Positions 44,801 through 52,025 of a stretch of 64,000 nt of DNA are shown here, piece after piece. The position numbers and the translations under genes were made by a program. Source of the DNA: Chitinophaga sancti (GTDB lineage Bacteria > Bacteroidota > Bacteroidia > Chitinophagales > Chitinophagaceae); contig NZ_CP139247.1 in assembly GCF_034087045.1 (NCBI RefSeq), positions 2,444,001 to 2,508,000 of the forward strand, given 5' to 3'. Numbering within the stretch: the first letter of the stretch is position 1; the number at the start of each line of letters is the position of its first letter. Below the pieces are notes generated by a model. That model saw nothing but the letters and a program-made list of their open reading frames with translations. It was not told where the DNA came from and did not search any database.

Positions 44801-47017
44801 TATCCAAAAATGTACTGCCGGTTACTAATCACTTACACAGATGGTACCACTACCACCATTCTATCTGATCAAAGCTGGAAAACATTACCCTCACCGATCA
44901 CTTTCACCAGCATTTACGGCGGTGAGGACTACGATGCCAGATTAGAACAGGATGGTTGGGACCGTCCCGGCTTTGATGACAGCAACTGGAAAAATGTTTT
45001 ATTAGTAAAGGCCCCCATCGGCAAACTGGAAGAAGAAAAAGACTACCCGGTCACCCTCGCCGATACTATATCTGTAAAATCAATCACCAGCCTCCCGGAT
45101 TCAATCCAGACCTCCTCCAAAATACCTGTAAAATCAATCAACAATATCCCGGATTCAATCCAGACCTCTTCCAAAATATCTGTAGAATCAATCGCCAGCC
45201 TCCCGGATTCAATCCAGACCTCCTCCAAAATATCTGTAAAATCAATCAACAATATCCCTGATTCAATTCAGACCTCCTCCAATACTTCCGTAAAATCAAT
45301 CAACAGCATCTCTGATGTAACCCATTCCTCCAATAATTCCATCAAACCCACCACCAACATCTTCCCCCGGCCCCCCTCCAACCCCTCCCTCCAATCCACC
45401 ACCATCTACGATTTCGGCCAAAACGCCTCCGGCATCATCTCCCTAAAAATAAAAGGCCACAAAGGGCAAACCATCAAACTCACCCCTTCCGAATTACTCA
45501 CCCCCACCGGCCTCGCCAACCAGCGTGCCACCGGCCAACCTTATTACTACTCCTATACCCTAAAAAGTGATGAAATAGAAGTATGGCAACCCCGTTTCAC
45601 CTACTACGGCTTTCGTTACGTACAAATAGAAGGCGCTACCCCCGATCAGATCCTCGACCTGAAGCTATTACACAACCGAAACTCCTCTCCTGAAAACGGC
45701 ACCTTTGAATGCTCCAACCCCTTGTTCAATCAAATCTACAGCTTGATCAAATGGGCCATCAAAAGTAACCTCCAAAGCGTAGTCACCGACTGCCCACACC
45801 GCGAAAAACTCGGCTGGCTGGAACAGGATTACCTCATGGGCAATTCTATTCAATATAATTACGACATCCGCCTGCTCTATCAGAAGTTAGTCAACGACAT
45901 GATCGATGCACAAACACCTGAAGGTCTCGTTCCTGACATCGCTCCCGAATATGTCTTCTTCGACGATAAAGGCTTCGGCTTCCGTGACTCCCCTGAATGG
46001 GGCAGTGCCTGCGTGATCCTTCCATGGCTCCTCTACAAGTGGTATGGTGATAGCATTACCATGCAAAACGCCTATCCTATGATGCAACGTTACATTGCTT
46101 ACTTAAATAGCAAGGCAAACAATCACATCTTATCCTACGGTCTTGGCGATTGGTTTGACTATGGTCCTGCCCGTCCCGGCGTAGCACAATTAACCCCCAA
46201 AGACCTGACTGCCACTGCTATCTATTACTACGATTGCAAACTACTCGCCGACATGGCTACCATCTTAAAAAAGAAAGAAGCCAAAACTTATCAAAAACAA
46301 GCTATAAACATCAAACAAAATTTTAACAACACTTTTTTCAATAAACAAACCAACATGTACGCCACCGGCAGTCAAACTGCCATGGCCATGCCCCTGTGCG
46401 TAGGTCTCGTAGGGGAAGCAAACAAGACTAAAGTTTTCAAAAACCTCGTAGACAGCATCACAACCAACAATAATAAACTCACCGCCGGCGATATCGGTTT
46501 TCACTTCCTGGTACAAGCCCTCCACCAGGGCAACGCCTCCCAGCTTATCTACGATATGAATTGTCGTAACGATGTGCCCGGCTACGGCTACCAGCTCGCC
46601 AAAGGCGCCACCACCCTCACGGAATCATGGCCCGCCCTCGCCGAAGTTTCCAACAACCACCTCATGCTCGGCCATATCATGGAATGGTTCTTCAGTGGCC
46701 TAGCCGGTATCCAGCAATCCGAAAACTCCATCGCCTACCGCGATATCATTATCTGCCCCGAAATAGTAGGTGATGTCACCTACGCCAAAGGCACCTACAA
46801 CACCCCCAATGGTACAATCGTCAGCCAATGGGAAAAAAGTAAACTTTTTAAGTTATATGTAAACATTCCCCCAAACACAAATGCAACTATAAAGATCCCT
46901 GCCTCTCCCTCCCAACACATTACTCAAATGAGTCAGCCAATCAAGCCCACACACTACGAAAACGGTAGAGCCATTATCAGGATTACCTCAGGCCAATACT
47001 TATTTACAGTGATTTAA
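41813..47017 (+). CDS. GH2 beta-galactosidase-type enzyme fused to GH78 rhamnosidase
   Basis: 1734 residues, signal to SAQQ (about 20). GH2 half: sugar-binding domain (25-170, VWLNGKKLGKHPYGYTTF), Ig-like domain, TIM barrel with NRNHPSVIMWSIGNEIPH (acid/base Glu 430) and MATESFPLD (nucleophile Glu 505), DUF4982-like domain near 620-700. GH78 half from about 865: YEFTINGRKPGNSFLAPGWT, IYDFGQNASGIISLKIKG near 1199, DCPHREKLGWLEQD near 1325, GATTLTESWPA near 1600. Three different tandem-repeat arrays interrupt linkers at 222-263, 749-808 and 1087-1158. Parts of the gene (42.6-43.5, 44.3-46.9 kb) are very C-rich with C-ending codons, unlike its first 200 codons and its neighbours. Confidence 0.88.
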   Translation: MIRTILICICLGFLFPASAQQLFDDNWLFYRGNAQGAENPSFNDKEWRKLDLPHDWSIEDLPGTNSPFNPGAISQVSGGFTTGGTGWYRKHFTLKADKKTVILQFDGVYMNATVWLNGKKLGKHPYGYTTFSFDITDKIIPGKENVLAVLVRNEGENSRWYAGSGIYRHVWLKSNQYKIVITTPVVNRSLATVAIHTEKPGTTRIYNQKGILITTTTPSILSSSSNSSNSSSLSHPSSLSHPSSSSNPSSSSNPSKSSSSSSLSTDQQFQISKPSLWSIDTPNLYTAITIIDGDTIRTTFGIRTFTADAINGARLNGLPIKLKGGCVHHDNGPLGAKAYDRAEERKVALLKASGYNAIRCAHNPPSPAFLDACDRLGMLVIDEAFDTWKDPKNPEDYHVFFNDWWQRDIESMVNRDRNHPSVIMWSIGNEIPHREKPAVAAIAHTLRQYLLQLDSTRLITCGVNGIAPDKDTFLSALDVAGYNYALDKYEPDHARVPNRVIMATESFPLDAGAYWEGVIKHPWVIGDFVWTAFDYIGETSIGWLGYMQHQGFYPWNLAYCGDIDICGWKRPQSYYRDALWMPDQLSIFVHPPHPTYPTNPDKVDWSRWEWQDVTDSWNWPGNEGKPFEVVAYSSYDQVELFLNGKSLGKKAVKDHTASWQVPYTAGILTATAGKKKVSLSTTGKTVRLQLQADTLQLAPNNQDLAYITVSLLDSAGHRHPDDTALINFKLEGPATIVGVGNANPRSLESNQALQNNEIAQTNQTLQSNQALQNSQISQSNQALQSSQIAQSNQSLQSNQSLQSNQIAQRKAFHGRALVIIKAGKTPGAIRLIASTPNLQSAEMTFNKQENPLATSPIPQPGNTTFKNKPSSPQWIGYEEMPDSLRLVPGLPNDKTKAQQRAITPLFRKSFTTNKPIATAKLTITGLGHYEFTINGRKPGNSFLAPGWTNYDKRVFYNTYDIANYLQKGENVIGVIVGNGFYYINKERYHKLLTAFGYPKMYCRLLITYTDGTTTTILSDQSWKTLPSPITFTSIYGGEDYDARLEQDGWDRPGFDDSNWKNVLLVKAPIGKLEEEKDYPVTLADTISVKSITSLPDSIQTSSKIPVKSINNIPDSIQTSSKISVESIASLPDSIQTSSKISVKSINNIPDSIQTSSNTSVKSINSISDVTHSSNNSIKPTTNIFPRPPSNPSLQSTTIYDFGQNASGIISLKIKGHKGQTIKLTPSELLTPTGLANQRATGQPYYYSYTLKSDEIEVWQPRFTYYGFRYVQIEGATPDQILDLKLLHNRNSSPENGTFECSNPLFNQIYSLIKWAIKSNLQSVVTDCPHREKLGWLEQDYLMGNSIQYNYDIRLLYQKLVNDMIDAQTPEGLVPDIAPEYVFFDDKGFGFRDSPEWGSACVILPWLLYKWYGDSITMQNAYPMMQRYIAYLNSKANNHILSYGLGDWFDYGPARPGVAQLTPKDLTATAIYYYDCKLLADMATILKKKEAKTYQKQAINIKQNFNNTFFNKQTNMYATGSQTAMAMPLCVGLVGEANKTKVFKNLVDSITTNNNKLTAGDIGFHFLVQALHQGNASQLIYDMNCRNDVPGYGYQLAKGATTLTESWPALAEVSNNHLMLGHIMEWFFSGLAGIQQSENSIAYRDIIICPEIVGDVTYAKGTYNTPNGTIVSQWEKSKLFKLYVNIPPNTNATIKIPASPSQHITQMSQPIKPTHYENGRAIIRITSGQYLFTVI
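42476..42600 (+). repeat. In-frame Ser-rich 18-bp repeat array
   Basis: Codes residues 222-263 of the GH2-GH78 protein, almost only Ser with Asn, His, Pro and Leu. AGCTTATCCCACCCATCC occurs twice in tandem, then AGCTCATCTAACCCATCT twice, flanked by shorter TCATCTAAC units. It lies in the linker after the GH2 sugar-binding domain. Confidence 0.85.
44057..44236 (+). repeat. In-frame Gln/Asn-rich 18-bp repeat array
   Basis: Ten hexapeptide units of the SNQ(A/S)LQ and SSQIAQ kind, residues 749-808 of the GH2-GH78 protein, just before the linker that joins the GH2 and GH78 halves. Alternating unit types suggest 36-base dimer duplications. Confidence 0.88.
45071..45286 (+). repeat. In-frame 54-bp repeat array
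   Basis: Four 18-residue units (SVKSINNIPDSIQTSSKI type), residues 1087-1158, plus a partial fifth to about 45330. Units alternate SLPDS and NIPDS, showing a 108-base dimer copy. It separates the GH78 N-terminal domains from the FGQNASG domain. Confidence 0.9.
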
Positions 47018-47328
47018 TACCGCACTGTTAAAAAAAATATAAAAAGTAGGCGCACGTTTATAATTTTTTTTTAGATTTGTTACTCAACCTTGTGTATTTG
47101 CAAGATCACGTTATGGCATTTATTGATTAATCCGGTGTGTTAGTTATTTGATTAATCCATTTGTTATTTTTTCACTTAAAACTTATTGCTGAACCAAAAA
47201 TAAACGTAGCAACCATCTTTGTTTAACTAAACTAAAACGATTTACTTATTGACCCTTGCACTGACCAGTGTTCGGGGCTGTATCATATGTCCATAAAAGA
47301 GTAATCAGATCACATACAAATTAGTTCC
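47018..47328 (+). other. Leader region of the third pectin-side SusC gene
   Basis: 311 AT-rich bases. TAGATTTG at 47072-47079 fits a -7 box, but no TTTG lies 19 bases upstream, so the promoter is uncertain; it would give an RNA leader of about 245 bases. No strong terminator follows the GH2-GH78 gene. Sequences near 47210 (GTAGCAACCATC) only faintly recall the LacI-like operator. Confidence 0.4.
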
Positions 47329-50300
47329 ATGATGAAAAAAAACAACCATTTCATGCGTTGTACAGGATTGCTATTCCTGTTAACCATGCTGCACTTTCAT
47401 ACCCTGATGGCCCAGCAAAAAAAGGTCACAGGGCAGGTCTCAGGTAAGGAAGGACCCCTCACAAATGTATCCGTGCAGATAAAGGGCACTACTATAGGTG
47501 CATACACAGATGACAAAGGACAGTTCACTATTTCAGTACCCAATTCCAGCGCAGTTCTTGTAGTTCGCTATGTAGGTATGGAAACAAGAGAAGTACCTGT
47601 AGGCGATCAGACAAACCTGAATATCGTACTTACTTCATCTGCCAGTGATCTGAGCGAAGTGGTAGTAGTCGGTTATGGTACTACCAAACGTCAGGACCTC
47701 ACAGGTAGTGTGGGTAGCGTGAGCGCTGATGAGCTGATGGAAAGACCCTCTCTTACCCTGCAACAAGCCATGGCAGGTAAAGTAGCCGGTGTAAACGTCA
47801 ATACCAACTCAGGTCGCCCCGGTGGCCGTACCAGCGTACGTATCCGCGGTTTTGGTTCCATCAAGGCCACCAACGATCCGCTGTATGTAGTAGATGGTAT
47901 CGTATATCCTGCTGATATCTCTACCATCAACCCAAATGATATCGAAAGCATGGACATCCTCAAAGATGCATCTGCTACCGCTATCTATGGTACCCGTGGT
48001 GCGAACGGTGTAATCATGATCACTACTAAAAAAGGTAGTAAAAAAGGTGGTCAGGTGAGTTACTCCGGTTATGTTAGCGCCGGCAAAATGGCACGTAAAC
48101 AGGATGTACTGAATTCAAAAGAATTCCTTGCTACTGAAGATCTGGCCTATGCCAATGCTGCCAAATTCGATCCTACCGGCTTCGCAAATGGCGCATACAA
48201 AGATCCTAAAGTAAAACGTGCACAATATATCGGTACCCTCTTCGACGACAACCTCAATCCACTCTATGATGTAGACTGGCAGGATGCCGTAACCCGTACC
48301 GCCATCAGCCAGGGACATAACCTGTCTTTCACAGGCGGCGATGAAAAATCTACTTATGGTTTATATCTTGGTTATAACGATGAACAGGGGGTGATTAAAA
48401 ATTCTTATGCTAAAAGATATACTGCCCGCGCTGCCATCGACCGTCAAATGAATGACTGGCTGAAAGTAGGTGGTTCCATCGGTTATGTGGTAAACAGGGA
48501 AAAAAGACAGGATGCAACCACTGGTGGTAACAACGTGCCACGTCAGATGATTGAAATGATTCCAATCGTTCCTTTCAAATACCCTGACGGCACTTACGGG
48601 AAAAGAGGCGATTATGAAGGCATGGAATCAGGCGATAACCCGCTCTCTCAGCTGTATGAAGATAACCGTCTGTATAATAACAACGTATTTAACGGTAACG
48701 CATATGCAAATATCCGGCTCTACAAGGACCTGACATTTACCAGTACCGTGGGAGCTAACGTGCGTGATGAGTACGATCCTTATTTCAACAGTACCTTGTC
48801 CAACCTGGCCAATGAATATGGTAAAAACTATGCGGAGATCACCTCTTACCGCTCTACTTTCTACCAGTGGGAAAACCACTTCTCGTACAATAAAACTATC
48901 GGTAAAGACCATCGCATCAGTGCGACCGCAGGGCAGGAAATACAGAAGCTGGACTACCTGAAATATGTAGTAGGAGTTCAAAGTCTGAGTGATGATTATT
49001 ACGAATGGAATAACCTGGGGTCTGCGTCCACTGTGAACACACCATCGTCTGAAGCTTATACATGGGCAATGGCTTCCTTCTTTGCCAGAGCGAACTATGC
49101 ATACAAAGATCGCTATCTGGTTACATTCACGGGTCGTTACGATGGTAGCTCCCGCTTTGGTGCAGACAATAAGTTTGCCTTCTTCCCATCTGCAGCAGTA
49201 GGCTGGCGTGTGTCTGAAGAACCTTTCCTGAAAGACAATCCAACCGTCAATAACCTGAAACTGCGTGCCAGCTATGGCCTGACCGGTAACTCTGAAATTG
49301 GTCAGTATAAGTCACTGGCGAACATGACTTCGAATACCCTGATCTTCAACGGTACCCGTGCTGCCGGTACTGTGATCAGTACCATGGCAAACCCTGACCT
49401 GAAATGGGAGAAAACCAGACAGGTGGATGTGGGTTTTGACGTTTCCCTCTTCGACAGCCGTCTGAACATCGCTGCAGATTATTATAAAAAGAATACCAAA
49501 GACCTGCTGCTCGATGCGCCAGTACCTGCTTCCAGCGGTTATGCTACGCTGACCCGTAACATCGGTAGCCTGCAGAACTCCGGTTTTGAGTTCAGTGTGA
49601 ATTCTGTGAACATCGATCGTAAGAATTTCTCCTGGAATACTACGCTCAACTTCTCCACACTGAAAAACAAAATCACTGCGCTGGGTAGTAACAATGAAGA
49701 CATTTACATGAACCCGAACTTCCTGGATTATACCAACATCCTGCGTGTGGGTAAATCTGTAAGTTCCTTCTATGGTTACGTGCGTGAAGGTACCTGGGGT
49801 ACAGCTGAAGAAACAGAAGCCACCAAGTATGGGGCCAAACCCGGTGACCTGAAGTTCAAAGACATGAACGGCGATGGCCAGATCAACAGCCAGGACCGCA
49901 CCATCATTGGTAAAGGTATTCCTGACTGGTATGGTACACTGTCCAACACTTTCCGCTACAAACAATTTGACTTCCTGCTGGAATTACAATATTCCTATGG
50001 TAATGATGTATTCAAACTGTCAGAACACTCTTCTGAAGACAGAACAGGTATTGCAAACAGCTTTGCCACCGTACTGAATGCATGGACTCCTGAGCACCAG
50101 AATACGCCTATTGCACAAATCAGGCCCACTGCTGCCGGTTACACCAGTAAACTGGATAACCACAAAGTGGAAAATGGTTCTTTCATCAGAGGTAAGAACA
50201 TCAGCTTTGGTTACAACCTGGCAGCGCCTACCTGTAAGCGTATGGGTGTAAGCAATGCCCGTGTATATGTCGCTGCACAGAACTTCTTCCTGATTACCAA

Positions 50301-50418
50301 ATACACAGGTTATGATCCGGAAACGACCACATGGGACGACACCTTTGCACAGGGTATGCAGTTCCATGACTATCCCAAAGCAAGAACTGTCATGCTGGGA
50401 CTGAATGTAACTTTCTAA
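47329..50418 (+). CDS. SusC-type TonB-dependent transporter
   Basis: 1029 residues: signal peptide to TLMAQQ (about 29; the first ATG of MMKKN could also be the second), carboxypeptidase-regulatory-like domain (about 32-108, VTGQVSGKEGPLTNVSVQIKG), TonB box SEVVVVGYGTTKRQDLTG, plug with PLYVVDGIVYP and DIESMDILKDASATAIYGTRG, barrel end ARTVMLGLNVTF. A classic full-length member. It follows the giant GH2-GH78 gene after 311 bases with a possible own promoter, and precedes its SusD by 15 bases. No enzyme follows; a terminator closes the pair. Substrate probably a product of the pectin enzymes upstream (inference). Confidence 0.95.
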   Translation: MMKKNNHFMRCTGLLFLLTMLHFHTLMAQQKKVTGQVSGKEGPLTNVSVQIKGTTIGAYTDDKGQFTISVPNSSAVLVVRYVGMETREVPVGDQTNLNIVLTSSASDLSEVVVVGYGTTKRQDLTGSVGSVSADELMERPSLTLQQAMAGKVAGVNVNTNSGRPGGRTSVRIRGFGSIKATNDPLYVVDGIVYPADISTINPNDIESMDILKDASATAIYGTRGANGVIMITTKKGSKKGGQVSYSGYVSAGKMARKQDVLNSKEFLATEDLAYANAAKFDPTGFANGAYKDPKVKRAQYIGTLFDDNLNPLYDVDWQDAVTRTAISQGHNLSFTGGDEKSTYGLYLGYNDEQGVIKNSYAKRYTARAAIDRQMNDWLKVGGSIGYVVNREKRQDATTGGNNVPRQMIEMIPIVPFKYPDGTYGKRGDYEGMESGDNPLSQLYEDNRLYNNNVFNGNAYANIRLYKDLTFTSTVGANVRDEYDPYFNSTLSNLANEYGKNYAEITSYRSTFYQWENHFSYNKTIGKDHRISATAGQEIQKLDYLKYVVGVQSLSDDYYEWNNLGSASTVNTPSSEAYTWAMASFFARANYAYKDRYLVTFTGRYDGSSRFGADNKFAFFPSAAVGWRVSEEPFLKDNPTVNNLKLRASYGLTGNSEIGQYKSLANMTSNTLIFNGTRAAGTVISTMANPDLKWEKTRQVDVGFDVSLFDSRLNIAADYYKKNTKDLLLDAPVPASSGYATLTRNIGSLQNSGFEFSVNSVNIDRKNFSWNTTLNFSTLKNKITALGSNNEDIYMNPNFLDYTNILRVGKSVSSFYGYVREGTWGTAEETEATKYGAKPGDLKFKDMNGDGQINSQDRTIIGKGIPDWYGTLSNTFRYKQFDFLLELQYSYGNDVFKLSEHSSEDRTGIANSFATVLNAWTPEHQNTPIAQIRPTAAGYTSKLDNHKVENGSFIRGKNISFGYNLAAPTCKRMGVSNARVYVAAQNFFLITKYTGYDPETTTWDDTFAQGMQFHDYPKARTVMLGLNVTF

Positions 50419-50433
50419 TCACGGACCTTTTAA

Positions 50434-51924
50434 ATGCACATTATGAACCGCAGTATAATAGTATTATTAAGCCTCTCCCTGATGGGAATGACAGGCTGCA
50501 GTAAATTCCTGGAAGAAAAGAATCCTTCATCCATTACAACGGATAATTATTATAAAAATGCTACCCAGGCACAATCAGCCGTGGATGGTGCTTACGAACA
50601 ACTGAGAGTATTCCAGAACGGAGACGGCTATGGCGAAACGCCATGGATCTCTATGGAAATGCTGGTAGGACATGCCAAAACACTGGGACAGAGTACCTAC
50701 AACAGTAGCATGATCAAACACACCGCGGGTACCAGCGATCCTGTATTCATGTCTGTATGGAAAGGGTTTTACAATGGTATCTCCAATTGTAACGTGGCCA
50801 TCCAGCACATCCCGGATGTAAGTATGGATGAGTCCCAGAAGAGCAACCTGATGGGACAATTGTATTTCCTGCGAGCATTCTACTACTACCACCTGGTGAG
50901 ATTGTATGGTGATGTTCCACTGGTACTGACAGCTGTAAGCGCCAACAGTCCGGATCTGTACCCAAGTCGCACCGCTGCTGCTGATGTATATGACCAGATC
51001 GTAAAAGACCTTCAGCTGGCAGAAGCCTCTTCTTTGCCAACGACTGACGTAACCGGTCGCGTATCTGTAATGGCAGTAAAATCTCTGCTGTCCAGCGTAT
51101 ACCTGACCATGGCAGGGTATCCATTGCAGAAAGGTAGTGCCTACTACCAGCTGGCTGCCGATAAAGCTGCCGAAGTAATAGATGGTGGAGGTTATGAACT
51201 GTTCACCAGTTATGCTTACCTGCATGACCGGGCACATAAAAACGGTAGTGAATTCATCCTGCAGGTACAGTATTCCGGAAGTATTATTTCTAACAACATT
51301 GCCCGTCTGATCATTCCTGAAAAGATCGGTATCTCTAAGTTCGGTGATGAATATGGTGCGCTCATGCCATACAACCAGTTTGTAAATTCATACGAAGCCG
51401 GCGATAAACGTACAGAAGAAAAACAATTCTTCTTCACGAATTACAACGGCAGAGATTTCGGTGAATATGCACTGTATAAATACTGGCTGGAAGAAGCAGC
51501 AAATCCAACTACCGGCGATGCAAATTCAGATGAAAACTGGACCCTGTTCCGTTTGCCAGAGATCATGCTGATCTATGCAGAAGCCAGCAATGAAGTAAGC
51601 GGCCCTACGGATAAGGCCTATATACAGATCAATGCAATCCGTGCGAGGGCAAACCTGGCACCTTTGTCAGGTCTGAGCCAGGCTGATTTCCGCCAGCAGG
51701 TGTACAAAGAACGTTATCATGAACTGGCCTTCGAAGACAAAGCCTACTTCGATATACAGCGGACACATATGATTTATGATCTGCCAAACAATGTATTTGT
51801 AGATGCGACCAGCGCTGCAAATATTCAGGGTGTTACTTTCACAACCAAGTATTACCTCTGGCCACTGCCGCAGAATGAACTGGATGCGAATAAGAACCTG
51901 ACACAAAATGAAGAATGGAAGTAG
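50434..51924 (+). CDS. SusD-type lipoprotein
   Basis: 496 residues. An ATG at 50443 gives MNRSIIVLLSLSLMGMTGCSKFLEEKNPSS, so the first three residues may not be used; lipobox MTGC. SusD blocks are clear: GQLYFLRAFYYYHLVRLYGDVPLV near 145, LFRLPEIMLIYAEASNEV near 370, YKERYHELAFEDKAYFDIQRTH near 425, YYLWPLPQNELDANKNLTQN at the end. Surface partner of the SusC upstream. Last gene on the plus strand before the convergent metalloprotease operon; a terminator starts 25 bases after the stop. Confidence 0.95.
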   Translation: MHIMNRSIIVLLSLSLMGMTGCSKFLEEKNPSSITTDNYYKNATQAQSAVDGAYEQLRVFQNGDGYGETPWISMEMLVGHAKTLGQSTYNSSMIKHTAGTSDPVFMSVWKGFYNGISNCNVAIQHIPDVSMDESQKSNLMGQLYFLRAFYYYHLVRLYGDVPLVLTAVSANSPDLYPSRTAAADVYDQIVKDLQLAEASSLPTTDVTGRVSVMAVKSLLSSVYLTMAGYPLQKGSAYYQLAADKAAEVIDGGGYELFTSYAYLHDRAHKNGSEFILQVQYSGSIISNNIARLIIPEKIGISKFGDEYGALMPYNQFVNSYEAGDKRTEEKQFFFTNYNGRDFGEYALYKYWLEEAANPTTGDANSDENWTLFRLPEIMLIYAEASNEVSGPTDKAYIQINAIRARANLAPLSGLSQADFRQQVYKERYHELAFEDKAYFDIQRTHMIYDLPNNVFVDATSAANIQGVTFTTKYYLWPLPQNELDANKNLTQNEEWK

Positions 51925-51948
51925 GACCTGCTTTCAAAATACGTAAAT

Positions 51949-51980
51949 AAAAAAACGTCCGCGAAAGCGGACGTTTTTTT
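51949..51980. terminator. Strong bidirectional Rho-independent terminator
   Basis: AAAAAACGTCCGC, loop GAAA, GCGGACGTTTTTT, with eight T at the right. It lies between convergent operons (SusD ending at 51924 and metalloprotease ending at 52026) and has A and T tracts on both sides, so it can end both transcripts. Confidence 0.92.
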
Positions 51981-52025
51981 TAAATAGGGTTCTTAAGGAT
52001 AGGTGGGGTTGCGTTCATTTTATCT

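Noticed and set aside
32644..47017. Frame errors producing artificial fusions
   Set aside because: Each fusion reads through in one frame with no internal stop or shift, and both halves have intact motifs, so true fusions are the simpler reading.
47200..47235. Third LacI-like operator upstream of the SusC gene at 47329
   Set aside because: Only a GCAAC.AT stretch matches; the central CG and flanking TTT/AAA symmetry are absent.
50575..51237. 220-codon minus-strand ORF
   Set aside because: Antisense to the SusD gene and without motifs.
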